Under the pieces are notes generated by a model. The model was not told where the DNA came from. It did no database searches and worked only from the letters and a program-made list of their open reading frames with translations. Below, piece by piece: positions 16,071-24,415 of a DNA stretch of 64,000 nt (position 1 is the first letter of the stretch; the number at the start of each line of letters is the position of its first letter). This DNA comes from Caulobacter ginsengisoli (lineage in GTDB: Bacteria; Pseudomonadota; Alphaproteobacteria; Caulobacterales; Caulobacteraceae). A program made the translations under genes and the position numbers. The stretch spans positions 496,001 through 560,000 of the forward strand of contig NZ_JAUSVS010000002.1 of assembly GCF_030814835.1 (NCBI RefSeq), written 5' to 3'.

Positions 16071-16414
16071 TGTCAAGCGACGACGAAGACGACCTGGTGT
16101 TCAAGGCCCTGGCGGACCGGCGGCGGCGGCAGATCCTCGATCTGTTGAAAGCCGAGCCGCGCACCACCGGCGATCTCTGCGCGCGGTTCGGGGACAGCCT
16201 CGACCGCTGCACGGTCATGCAGCACATCGGCGTGCTGGAAAAAGCCGGGCTGATCATCGCCCGGCGCGAGGGGCGCCAGCGCTGGAACTACCTCAACGCC
16301 GGCCCCTTCAAGGACATCTCCGACCGCTGGATCTCGCCCTACGCGGCCGAGGCGGTCAGCCTGCTGGCTCGGCTGAAGCGGGACCTTGAGAGCCAGGAGG
16401 GGGAGGGCGCCTGA
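16070..16414 (+). CDS. ArsR-family winged-helix regulator paired with SRPBCC gene
   Basis: The 114-residue protein has an ArsR winged helix: DLVFKALADRRRRQILDLL, then TTGDLCARFGDSLDRCTVMQHIGVLEKAGL (HTH with recognition helix, about 33-62) and a wing (ARREGRQRWNYL). No metal-site motif is present. It diverges from the SRPBCC gene across the inverted repeat at 16053. The ATG immediately follows the operator and there is no ribosome binding site, so the mRNA may be leaderless. Its last 59 bases overlap the tail of the convergent DUF418 gene. Confidence 0.88.
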   Translation: MSSDDEDDLVFKALADRRRRQILDLLKAEPRTTGDLCARFGDSLDRCTVMQHIGVLEKAGLIIARREGRQRWNYLNAGPFKDISDRWISPYAAEAVSLLARLKRDLESQEGEGA

Positions 16415-17669
16415 CGAAGGGCTGGGGCTTCCACTGCACCAGGCTGCGCCAGACCCATTCGAACGGCCCGTACTGGAAGCGCTCCAGCCAGGGCTTGCTC
16501 CAGACCAGGATGAAGACCCAGATTCCGCCGACCACATAGAGCTGCTCGAAGCGCGACAGGTGGCCGTAGAGGCCCAGCCCGAAACCGCAGAACAGGAAGG
16601 TCGTGATGATCGAGGTCATCAGATAGTTGGAAAACGCCATGCGCCCGGCGGCCGCGAAGCGGTCGATCAGCCAGGAAAGCGCGCCGGAGCGGACCAGCAA
16701 CAACAGCGCCGAGCCGTGGGCGATGGCGATGAAGGGCCGGGGAATGGCGCCCCAGGCGTCCAGGTTCATCCGCAGCAGGGGATCAAAGCCGTTGTCCCAG
16801 ATTTCCCAGGTGATCCAGGCCGTGACCGGGACGGCGATCAGATAGCCGACGGCCATGGCTGTGGCATAGGCTTTGGTCGACCATTTCAAGGTGAAGAAGC
16901 CGCTCTTGAACAGGGCCATGCCGATCAGCATCTGGCCGATGGCCTCGGGGAAGCCGTCCGGCGGCTCGACGAAGAGCTGCATCAGCACGGCGACATAGGC
17001 CCTGGCCTGCAGCGCCTCCATGAAGCCGCCGCGGAACAGGCGGATCTCGCCATCGCCCATGCTGGCGGGCGGGCTGATCAGCAGCTGGGCCTGGTTCCAC
17101 TCGGCGGTCATGGCGGGGGTCGCCGTCCCGCTGGCGATGGCGTCGGAGAGGGCCCGCATCTGGTTTGCGCCGTAGACATTGTGGGCGACGACGAGGACCA
17201 GGATCAGGGCGCCCAGCGCCACCAGCAGTTTCGGATCGAGCTTGCGGAACGGGAAGACCAGCAGGCCCGCCACCGCGTAGCAGACCAGGATGTCGCCCCA
17301 CCACAGGAAGTAGGCGTGCAGCATGCCGATCACCAGCAGCCAGAACATCCGCCGATAGTGGGTGGCGACCGGCCCGAGGCCCCCACCTTGCTGGATTCGG
17401 CCCTGCTCGGCCCGGTCGGCGATCAGCACCGTCGAAGCCCCGAACAGCATGGTGAAGAGGCCGCGCATCTTGCCGTCGGTCAGCACGTGATTGACGGCCC
17501 AGGTCCACAGGTCGGCGGGCGTGGTGCCGCCGGCATAGGTGGGGTCGATATAGCCGAAGGTCGGGCCGGCCATGCCGGTGATGTTCATCAGCAGGATGCC
17601 CAGCACAGCGAAACCGCGCACCGCATCGATGCTGAGATAGCGGTCGCCTGTCGGCGCTGTGGCGGTCAT
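16356..17669 (-). CDS. DUF418 domain-containing membrane protein
   Basis: The 437-residue protein begins near the characteristic RYLSIDAVRGFAVLGILLMN (about 9-28), shared by DUF418 and heparan-alpha-glucosaminide acyltransferase-like families. It continues with roughly nine membrane spans, and the DUF418 region (about 260-410) ends RFQYGPFEWVWRSLVQWK. GGGGGAGG precedes the ATG at 17669; a longer frame to 17789 lacks support. Function is unknown, though membrane acyl transfer has been suggested for related folds. The extreme C-terminus is Pro-rich and overlaps the convergent ArsR gene. Confidence 0.85.
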   Translation of the reverse strand: MTATAPTGDRYLSIDAVRGFAVLGILLMNITGMAGPTFGYIDPTYAGGTTPADLWTWAVNHVLTDGKMRGLFTMLFGASTVLIADRAEQGRIQQGGGLGPVATHYRRMFWLLVIGMLHAYFLWWGDILVCYAVAGLLVFPFRKLDPKLLVALGALILVLVVAHNVYGANQMRALSDAIASGTATPAMTAEWNQAQLLISPPASMGDGEIRLFRGGFMEALQARAYVAVLMQLFVEPPDGFPEAIGQMLIGMALFKSGFFTLKWSTKAYATAMAVGYLIAVPVTAWITWEIWDNGFDPLLRMNLDAWGAIPRPFIAIAHGSALLLLVRSGALSWLIDRFAAAGRMAFSNYLMTSIITTFLFCGFGLGLYGHLSRFEQLYVVGGIWVFILVWSKPWLERFQYGPFEWVWRSLVQWKPQPFVRRPPPPGSQGPASAEPAG

Positions 17670-17785
17670 GGGCGGTCCTCCCCCGAGGTCTCGGTTGAGG
17701 GGAAGGTGGACCGGGCCAGCGCCCAACGCAACTTGAGGCGACGCAACACAGGCTTCCGCCGCCGAAGCGGCGGAAGCCTGGCTGG

Positions 17786-18793
17786 TCATTCCCCGAAGTA
17801 GGCGCCGATCGCGGCGTCCGGCGGCTCCAGCCGGTAACCCGGTTGCAGAGCGCCCCAGGTGTCGCGTTGCAGCTGCCAGTACGACCGGCCGACATGGACG
17901 CCCATCCCGCGCAGCTCAGCGATCAGAGGCTCGCGGTCGGCGGGCGTCATCACGTTGTTGTCGCGCAGGCGGGCCTCATCCAGCCGCCAGCCCCACACCG
18001 GATCCTGCATGATCTCCACCACGGCGCCCGGCGGACCCAGCCACTCGTAGTAGGCTCGGCTGCCGTCGGCCGCCGCGCCGATGTGATCGCGCAGGCAGTT
18101 GTTGAACCGCCCGGCCGCTTCCCGCATCGCCGCCTTGGTCGCCAGCGGCCGCAGCCGCGCCGTGCCCGGGAAGGGCGGCGGCGCGACCTCGCCGACCATT
18201 TCCTCGCGCAGATGCTCGAAGAGCTGGGTCGGGCCGTTCAGCCGCGCCATCCGCTCGGCGAGACGCCGGCCGGCTTGCGGGCCGTCGCGGGTCACGATCG
18301 CCTGCCAGATCTCGCTGGCGATGGCGGCTTGGTCCGGTGACAGCTTCAGCCGCGCCAGCCCCGCTTCGAGCAGCGGGGCCGGAAAGGCCGTCAGCCCGCC
18401 GACCAGATCGGGGTCGATGGCGGCGGCGTGGTTCAGCACCTTGGCGGCATCCGGCCGATCCAGCAGGACCAGCAGCCGGCGGTAGTCGGCTTCTGACCAG
18501 GCGGTCTCCCCCAGCCGGTCCAGCGCCCGGACCAGGCCGTCCGGCGCGTCGGGCAGCAGGGCGCGCACCGCCCGCTTTACCGGCCGCTCCAGGTTGGCCC
18601 GGATCGCCGCGTACGGGGTCTCGACCGTCAGCGCGATGAAGATCAGGTGCCGCTGACCGGTGCTGGAGGTCAGGAACGGGGTATGGGGCGCTGGCCACAG
18701 TTCCCCGACCCGGACGGCGAAGTCGCCGGCCAGATGCCGCAGCAGCGGCGTGGGGGTGCAGGATTGGCCCCTGAATTGGGTCCAGACGTACAT
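17786..18793 (-). CDS. Uncharacterised protein, 335 residues
   Basis: No family is recognised. The protein is soluble with no signal peptide, rich in Ala/Leu/Arg and predicted mainly helical. A notable stretch is MREAAGRFNNCLRDHIGAA (about 222-240) followed by SRAYYEW, which vaguely recalls the Cys-containing core of PcfJ-like domains. The C-terminal part contains aromatic segments (VWGWRLDEARLRDNN, SYWQLQRDTWG). GGAAGACC precedes the ATG. It is the first gene after a 279-base region (18794-19072) in which nothing was recognised. Codon use looks native. Confidence 0.6.
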   Translation of the reverse strand: MYVWTQFRGQSCTPTPLLRHLAGDFAVRVGELWPAPHTPFLTSSTGQRHLIFIALTVETPYAAIRANLERPVKRAVRALLPDAPDGLVRALDRLGETAWSEADYRRLLVLLDRPDAAKVLNHAAAIDPDLVGGLTAFPAPLLEAGLARLKLSPDQAAIASEIWQAIVTRDGPQAGRRLAERMARLNGPTQLFEHLREEMVGEVAPPPFPGTARLRPLATKAAMREAAGRFNNCLRDHIGAAADGSRAYYEWLGPPGAVVEIMQDPVWGWRLDEARLRDNNVMTPADREPLIAELRGMGVHVGRSYWQLQRDTWGALQPGYRLEPPDAAIGAYFGE

Positions 18794-19072
18794 GGCGGTC
18801 TTCCGGTTGGCGTCGTCGCGCGACGCCTCCGGGTGCCGCGCTGGATCAGGTGTTCGAGTTCAGGCGCGCGCCGGAGAGGTTCCACCCAGGCGCGCGCAGC
18901 CGCAGGCCTTCCGGCCGCTGGCAATATGTTTTGGCGCGCATGATCATGCGGGGTGGGCCTCGTTCCAAAGTTGGGAGCGGGCGTTTGTCATGGATAACGC
19001 CGCTCGGCAAGCGGGCTCATGGCGGGACGGAAACAGGAAGGGCAGGGGCGTGGCGTCGAAGCCACAGCGCCT

Positions 19073-19981
19073 CTAGACCCCCAGAATCCAGCCTTCTTCC
19101 CGCTCGACGATCTCGCGCTCTTCGTCCGACGGCGGCTTGGCCGGGGCGAAGGCGGCGCCCAGCTTGCCCGCCTCGTCCAGGCGGGTGAAGTGCTCGCACA
19201 GGGCCCGGACATGAGCGCGGTCGACGACCTCGCCGGGCTCGGGCTTGACCTCGACCAGGGCCGGATAGACCTCGGCGAACACCACCGCCACGCCGTCGAG
19301 ATCGGCCTCGGTCAGCGTCTTCCAGCCGGTCTGGAACGGCCAGACCCTGGCCTTGTCGCCCAGTTCGGCCGCCAGGGTCCGCACCCGCGGAATGCCGGTG
19401 ATGGCCTGGCTGCCGACGGTGCCGTTGCCGAACACCTGCCAGGTGCTCTTGGCGCCGGCCTTGCCCTTGCCGGCGGTGGCTTCCTCGGCCAGGCGAAATT
19501 GCGGCGGCAGGCCGGCGGCGTCGTAGGTCGGCTTGGTCGAGGACAGCCAGCGCTGGGCGTCCTTGGGCGGGCAGCCCCAGAACGGCCAGGCCTGGTCGGT
19601 CATCAGCCGGTTCATCTTGGCGGCGACGGCGAAGCGGTTGTTCACATTGTTGGGCTTGTCGGCGACGTTGGCGCCCAGGAAGGCCCACATGGCCGCCCAG
19701 TCATTGGTCTTCAGCTTCAGCGCCTCGGCCGTGCCGCGCGGATAGCCCAGGCTGAAATCAAAGCCGATCAGCGCCCGCTCGCTGCGCCGGCGCAGGTCGG
19801 CCAGGATGTCGCGCAGCTGGGCCATCGCCGCCTCGCGGGTCGGCGGGTTGAAGGCCTCGAAGGTCGGGCGGAAGCGGATGTCGCGCTTGGTCACGCCGAT
19901 CCAGATGGAGTCCTTGCCTTCGCGCGGGGCGGCGGCGGCGCTCCAGTCGACCATGATGTAGGCGTTGAACAGGCGGGACAC
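19073..19981 (-). CDS. Uncharacterised cytosolic protein, possibly RNase H-like (DUF429-like)
   Basis: The 302-residue product starts at a GTG with AGGAG well placed upstream; a longer frame to 20074 reads through a hairpin-rich leader. It begins with an Asp-bearing strand (AYIMVDWSAAAAPREGKDSIWIG), and later has IGFDFSLGYP (about 89-98) and LTEADLDGVAVVFAEVYPAL. Repeated short acidic strands suggest an RNase H-like fold as in DUF429 proteins. Related alphaproteobacterial proteins have been labelled cobalamin or molybdopterin related, but nothing here supports a cofactor role. Confidence 0.6.
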   Translation of the reverse strand: MSRLFNAYIMVDWSAAAAPREGKDSIWIGVTKRDIRFRPTFEAFNPPTREAAMAQLRDILADLRRRSERALIGFDFSLGYPRGTAEALKLKTNDWAAMWAFLGANVADKPNNVNNRFAVAAKMNRLMTDQAWPFWGCPPKDAQRWLSSTKPTYDAAGLPPQFRLAEEATAGKGKAGAKSTWQVFGNGTVGSQAITGIPRVRTLAAELGDKARVWPFQTGWKTLTEADLDGVAVVFAEVYPALVEVKPEPGEVVDRAHVRALCEHFTRLDEAGKLGAAFAPAKPPSDEEREIVEREEGWILGV

Positions 19982-20047
19982 TGCGCAGGCTCCTGGTGGA
20001 GGCGGCGCATCGCCGCTAACCGCTGGGCTTGTAACCCCCAGGCGAGC

Positions 20048-20077
20048 GGGGTGAAAGCGGCATCTCGCCTTCACCCC
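20048..20077 (-). terminator. Hairpin downstream of the MDR oxidoreductase gene
   Basis: GGGGTGAA (20048-20055) pairs perfectly with TTCACCCC (20070-20077), ten bases past the oxidoreductase stop on the reverse strand, with further partial pairing in the loop. No T-run follows, so this is at best a weak intrinsic terminator or an mRNA 3'-end stabiliser. Confidence 0.35.
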
Positions 20078-20086
20078 CTGTCGTGA

Positions 20087-21088
20087 TCAGGAGAGCCTGA
20101 CCAGCATCTTGCCCAGGTTCTCGCCCTTGAAGAGCTTGATGAAGGCCCCGGGCGCGGCCGCGATGCCCTCGTCGACCGTGTCCTTCCACTTCATCTGGCC
20201 GGACGCGATCCAAGCCGACATGTCGCGCAGGAAGTCGGGCAGCATGTCGTAGTGGTTGGAGACGATGAAGCCTTCCAGGCGCAGACTCTTGCCCACCGCC
20301 TGGATGATGTTGGACGGGCCCTTGGGCTCGCCGGTCTCGTTATACTGGCTGATCATCCCGCAGAGGGCGAAGCGGGCGAAGGGGCGGGCGGCGTTGATGG
20401 CCGCCTCCAGGTGCTCGCCGCCGACATTCTCGAAATAGACGTCGATGCCCTTGGGCGCCGCTTCCATGAGGGCGGCGGTCAGGTCCTTGGTGGCCTTGTA
20501 GTCGATGACGTGGTCGACGCCGATCTCCTTGAGGAAGGCGCACTTCTCCGCGCCGCCGGCCGAGCCGATGACCGTGTGGCCCTTGAGCTTGGCGATCTGG
20601 CAGACGACCGAACCCACCGCCCCGGCGGCGGCCGAGACGAAGACCACATCGCCCTCCTTCAACGCCGCGATCCGCAAGAGGCCGGCATAGGCGGTCATGC
20701 CGGGCATGCCGGCCACGCCCAGCAAGGCCTGGGGCGGCAGGCCGTGGGCGTCGGACTTCTGCAACGCGCTGGCCGGGGCGTTGAAGGCTTCGCGCCAGCC
20801 GAACATCGACTGCACCAGGTCGCCTTCCTTCAGCGACGGGTCGTTCGAAGCCACCACCGTGCCGATGGCGCCGCCCTGCAGGGCCTGGCCGATCTGGAAG
20901 GGCGGCACATAGCTGGGGCGGTCATACATGCGGCCGCGCATATAGGGATCGACCGACATGAAGAGGTTGCGGACCTGGACCTCGCCGGGGCCGGGGGCGG
21001 GCAGGTCGACGCTGGCCAGTTCGAAATTGTCAGCCGTGGGCAGGCCGACCGGGCGGGACTTCAGGCGGATTTCCTTCGAGGTCGTCAT
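20087..21088 (-). CDS. NADP-dependent oxidoreductase, MDR superfamily (curcumin/alkenal reductase-like)
   Basis: The 333-residue zinc-independent medium-chain reductase has the leukotriene B4 dehydrogenase/CurA layout: FMSVDPYMRGRM (about 41-52), the nucleotide-binding GAAAGAVGSVVCQIAKLKG region (about 150-170) and FENVGGEHLEAAI. Such enzymes reduce activated double bonds with NADPH in detoxification. GGGAGAGAG precedes the ATG at 21088; an 11-residue upstream extension is rejected. A TetR-type inverted repeat lies 32 bases upstream, so expression is probably inducible, although no TetR gene is nearby. Confidence 0.87.
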   Translation of the reverse strand: MTTSKEIRLKSRPVGLPTADNFELASVDLPAPGPGEVQVRNLFMSVDPYMRGRMYDRPSYVPPFQIGQALQGGAIGTVVASNDPSLKEGDLVQSMFGWREAFNAPASALQKSDAHGLPPQALLGVAGMPGMTAYAGLLRIAALKEGDVVFVSAAAGAVGSVVCQIAKLKGHTVIGSAGGAEKCAFLKEIGVDHVIDYKATKDLTAALMEAAPKGIDVYFENVGGEHLEAAINAARPFARFALCGMISQYNETGEPKGPSNIIQAVGKSLRLEGFIVSNHYDMLPDFLRDMSAWIASGQMKWKDTVDEGIAAAPGAFIKLFKGENLGKMLVRLS

Positions 21089-21119
21089 GGCTCTCTCCCA
21101 GGGTTTATGATGTAAATTC

Positions 21120-21131
21120 AAACAATCGTTT
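21120..21131. promoter_or_regulatory. TetR-type operator candidate AAACAATCGTTT
   Basis: The arms AAAC and GTTT flank a 4-base core, with near-symmetric flanks (TTC..AGA), 32 bases upstream of the oxidoreductase ATG. The sequence resembles CAAACRATYGTTTG sites bound by TetR regulators of reductase genes. The region also lies 52 bases upstream of the divergent Gfo/Idh/MocA gene. The regulator is not encoded here. Confidence 0.45.
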
Positions 21132-21182
21132 AGACCCTGGCGGGGGTTCGCGAAAGCCTCCGAATTGCGCTACAGGGCGAGC

Positions 21183-22082
21183 ATGAGCGCAATATTGAAG
21201 GCCGGCGTGATCGGCACGGGCGTCTTCGGCGGCTACCACGCCAAGAAATACGCCGAGATGGACGGCATCCAGCTGATGGGGGTCTACGACACCCATCCGG
21301 AGCGCTGCTTCATGATGGCCGAGCAGCTGAACGTCGAAGCCTATGGCGACCTGGCCGACCTGTTCGCCGCCTGCGACATCATCACGGTGGCCTCGCCCGC
21401 CACCACCCACGCCGCCAGCGCCCTGGCGGCGCTGAAGGCCGGCAAGTCGGTCTATGTCGAAAAGCCGCTGGCCGCGAACCTGGACGACGCCGACAAGCTG
21501 CTGGCGGCCGCCGCCAAGGCCGGGCTGGTGCTGGCCTGCGGCCACCAGGAGCGTGTGGTGTTCCGGGCCATGGGACTGTTCGACGTCCCCGAAAAGCCGC
21601 TGCGGCTGGAAGCGGTGCGGCGCGGCACGCCCTCGCCGCGCAGCCAGGACGTCTCGGTGGTGCTGGACCTGATGATCCATGACCTGGACCTGGCGCTCGC
21701 CCTGACCGACGCCGAGCCGCTGGCGGTCGAGGCCGAGGGCACGCCGGACAACATCTGGGCCGAGGCCACCTTCGCCGACGGCTTCACCGCTGTGTTCGAG
21801 GCCAGCCGCGTCCACGACTCCCGCGAGCGGACCATGACCCTGATCTATCCGTCGGGCCGGCTGGAGATCGACTTCGTGGCCCGCACCTTCGTCAACTCGA
21901 CCCCGTTCAAGCTCAACGAGGCCTTCGCCGACACCCCGGCCGGCCGCGATCCGTTGGGGGCCAGCGTCGGCGGCTTTGTCGCCGCCGTGCGGGGCGAGGC
22001 GCCGCGTCCAGTCGTGACCGCCGAGGAGGCCGCCCGGGCTCTGGACCTGGGCCTGGCCGTCGAAACCGCCGCCGGATTCTGA
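21183..22082 (+). CDS. Gfo/Idh/MocA-family NAD(P)-dependent oxidoreductase
   Basis: The 299-residue protein starts with a Rossmann motif GVIGTGVFGGYHAKKYAEM (about 8-26) and carries the family's EKPLAANLDDADKLL segment (about 97-111), whose Lys is catalytic. The C-terminal half includes MIHDLDLALAL, a typical substrate-domain motif. The small size fits UDP-sugar or inositol dehydrogenase-like members, but the substrate is unknown. ATG 21183 is preferred to an upstream TTG. A glutathione peroxidase gene follows 11 bases after the stop. Confidence 0.85.
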   Translation: MSAILKAGVIGTGVFGGYHAKKYAEMDGIQLMGVYDTHPERCFMMAEQLNVEAYGDLADLFAACDIITVASPATTHAASALAALKAGKSVYVEKPLAANLDDADKLLAAAAKAGLVLACGHQERVVFRAMGLFDVPEKPLRLEAVRRGTPSPRSQDVSVVLDLMIHDLDLALALTDAEPLAVEAEGTPDNIWAEATFADGFTAVFEASRVHDSRERTMTLIYPSGRLEIDFVARTFVNSTPFKLNEAFADTPAGRDPLGASVGGFVAAVRGEAPRPVVTAEEAARALDLGLAVETAAGF

Positions 22083-22093
22083 GAGGGAAAACC

Positions 22094-22570
22094 ATGTCCA
22101 ACGCCTACGACTTCGATTTCAAAGCGCTCGACGGTTCCGACCTGCCGCTAACGACCTTCAAGGACAAGGTGGTGCTGGTGGTCAACGTCGCGTCCAAGTG
22201 CGGCCTGACCCCGCAGTATGACGGGCTGGAAAAGCTCTATAGCGAGCTGAAGGACGAGGGCTTCGTCGTGCTGGGCGTGCCCAGCAACCAGTTCGCCGGC
22301 CAGGAGCCGGGCAGCGCCGAAGAGATCCAGGAGTTCTGCCGCACCACCTACGGCATCGACTTCCCGATGACCGAGAAGGTCGATGTGAAAGGCCCCGACG
22401 CCCACCCCTTCTACAAATGGGCGGTCTCGGAAGTGGGCGAGCCGGCCGAGCCGGTCTGGAACTTCCACAAGCTGCTGGTCGGCAAGGACGGCAGCCTGAT
22501 CAACGTCTTCGGCCCCCGCACCACCCCGGACGATCCGGAACTGGTCGGGGCCATCAAGGCGGCGCTGTAG
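22094..22570 (+). CDS. Glutathione peroxidase family protein
   Basis: The 158-residue thioredoxin-fold peroxidase has a Cys-type active site in VNVASKCGLTPQY (about 31-43, Cys37), the downstream PSNQFAGQEPGS (Gln of the catalytic set) and the C-terminal WNFHKLLVGKDG (catalytic Trp, about 130-141). It reduces hydroperoxides with glutathione or, as for most non-metazoan members, thioredoxin. AGAGGGAAAA precedes the ATG. Spacing of 11 bases from the Gfo/Idh/MocA gene implies one transcript. Confidence 0.92.
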   Translation: MSNAYDFDFKALDGSDLPLTTFKDKVVLVVNVASKCGLTPQYDGLEKLYSELKDEGFVVLGVPSNQFAGQEPGSAEEIQEFCRTTYGIDFPMTEKVDVKGPDAHPFYKWAVSEVGEPAEPVWNFHKLLVGKDGSLINVFGPRTTPDDPELVGAIKAAL

Positions 22571-22678
22571 CAGCGTCTTGCCGGCGCCGGGGCGTTTGCG
22601 GCGCCCTGGCGCAAGATTTCTCCCTTTTGCTGCGACGCGGCGCCCGCTATGGCAGTCGCCAGATCGGGAGTGATGACC

Positions 22679-24415
22679 ATGGCCAGGAAGCCGGACGGAA
22701 GCTGGGACAAGTCGGGCCTGCCGAGCCGCCATGTGACGGAGGGACCGTCGCGCGCACCGCACCGCTCCTACTATTACGCCATGGGCCTTGGCAGCCGCGA
22801 GATCGCCCAGCCCTTCGTCGGCGTGGCCTCGTGCTGGAACGAGGCGGCGCCCTGCAATACCGCCCTGATGCGCCAGGCCCACGCCGTCTCGGTCGGGGTC
22901 AAGCGGGCCGGGGGGACGCCGCGCGAGTTCTGCACCATCACCGTCACCGACGGCATCGCCATGGGCCATGAGGGCATGCGCAGTTCGCTGGTCAGCCGCG
23001 AGGTCATCGCCGACTCGGTCGAACTGACCATGCGCGGCCACAGCTACGACGCCCTGGTCGGGGTGGCCGGCTGCGACAAGAGCCTGCCGGGCATGATGAT
23101 GGCCATGCTGCGGCTCAACGTGCCCAGCGTCTTCCTCTATGGCGGCTCGATTCTGCCCGGCCTCTACAAGGAGCGGGAAGTCACCGTGCAGGACGTCTTC
23201 GAAGGCGTCGGCCAGCACTCGGCCGGCAAGATGAGCCTGGAAGACCTGTGCGAGCTCGAGCAGCACGCCTGCCCCGGTGACGGCGCCTGTGGTGGCCAGT
23301 ACACGGCCAACACCATGGCCTGCGTGTCGGAAGCCATCGGCCTGGCCCTGCCGCTGTCCTCGGCCCTGCCGGCCCCCTATCTCGACCGCGACCGCTATGC
23401 CGAGGCCTCGGGCGAGGCCGTGATGAAGCTGATCGAACGGAACATCCGCCCGCGCGACATCTGCACCCGCAAGGCCTTCGAGAACGCCGCCCGCGTCGTG
23501 GCGGCGACCGGCGGCTCGACCAACGGCGGGCTGCACCTGCCGGCCATGGCCCATGAGTGCGGCATCGACTTCACCCTGCGCGACGTCTGCGAGATCATGA
23601 AGGCCACGCCCTACCTCGCCGACCTGATGCCCGGCGGCCGGTTCGTGGCCAAGCATATGGGTGAGGCGGGCGGGGTGCCGATGCTGCTCAAGACCCTGCT
23701 GGAGGGCGGCTTCCTGCACGGCGATTGCATGACCGTGACCGGCCAGACCATCGCCGAGACCCTGAAGGGCGTGAAGTGGCGCGACGACCAGGTGGTCATC
23801 CGCCCGGTCTCCGAGCCGCTGTCGCCGACCGGCGGGGTGGTGGGCCTGTGGGGCTCGCTCGCCCCCGACGGGGCCATCGTCAAGGTCGCCGGCAACACCT
23901 CCCACCGCAAGCACCGCGGCCCGGCCCGGGTGTTCGACGGCGAGCAGGCCTGTTTCGACGCGGTCGAGGCCGGCGACTACCAGGACGGCGATGTCCTGGT
24001 CATCCGCTACGAGGGCGCCAAGGGCGGTCCCGGCATGCGCGAGATGCTGTCGACCACCGCCGCCATCTCCGGCCAGGGCCGGGGCGAGAAGGTGGCCCTG
24101 ATCACCGACGGCCGGTTCTCCGGCGCCACGCGGGGCCTGTGCATCGGCCATGTGGGCCCCGAAGCCCAGGAGGGCGGCCCCATCGGCCTGGTCCGCGACG
24201 GCGACATCATCGCCATCGACGCCGACGCCGGGACGCTGGATCTGGAGGTCGATGAGGCCGAGCTGGAACGCCGCCGGGCCGAGTGGAAACCCAAGGTCAC
24301 GGCCTATGGCTCAGGGGCGCTGTGGAAGTTCGCCCAGACCGTCGGGCCAGCGCACCTGGGGGCGGTGACGCATCCCGGGTTCGCGGGCGAGCGGCACGTC
24401 TACGCGGATATCTAA
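22679..24415 (+). CDS. ilvD: Dihydroxy-acid dehydratase
   Basis: The 578-residue Fe-S enzyme catalyses the last common step of branched-chain amino acid synthesis. Conserved cysteines lie in SCWNEAAPCNTALMR (about 51-65), VAGCDKSLPGMMMAML and CPGDGACGGQYTANTMA. The active-site region near the C-terminus reads ITDGRFSGATRG. ATG 22679 is chosen because GGGAG (22666-22670) is eight bases upstream, whereas ATG 22673 is too close. The 108-base leader contains GC-rich partly complementary arms that could form a hairpin. The stop overlaps the convergent NnrU gene by four bases. Sugar-acid dehydratases share the family. Confidence 0.88.
   Translation: MARKPDGSWDKSGLPSRHVTEGPSRAPHRSYYYAMGLGSREIAQPFVGVASCWNEAAPCNTALMRQAHAVSVGVKRAGGTPREFCTITVTDGIAMGHEGMRSSLVSREVIADSVELTMRGHSYDALVGVAGCDKSLPGMMMAMLRLNVPSVFLYGGSILPGLYKEREVTVQDVFEGVGQHSAGKMSLEDLCELEQHACPGDGACGGQYTANTMACVSEAIGLALPLSSALPAPYLDRDRYAEASGEAVMKLIERNIRPRDICTRKAFENAARVVAATGGSTNGGLHLPAMAHECGIDFTLRDVCEIMKATPYLADLMPGGRFVAKHMGEAGGVPMLLKTLLEGGFLHGDCMTVTGQTIAETLKGVKWRDDQVVIRPVSEPLSPTGGVVGLWGSLAPDGAIVKVAGNTSHRKHRGPARVFDGEQACFDAVEAGDYQDGDVLVIRYEGAKGGPGMREMLSTTAAISGQGRGEKVALITDGRFSGATRGLCIGHVGPEAQEGGPIGLVRDGDIIAIDADAGTLDLEVDEAELERRRAEWKPKVTAYGSGALWKFAQTVGPAHLGAVTHPGFAGERHVYADI

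Noticed and set aside
18794-19072. Gap between two uncharacterised genes searched for small genes or RNAs
   Set aside because: No frame with ribosome site, tRNA fold or terminator was convincing.
22577-22620. GC-rich arms in the ilvD leader considered as an attenuator
   Set aside because: Pairing is interrupted, and no leader peptide with branched-chain codons was found.
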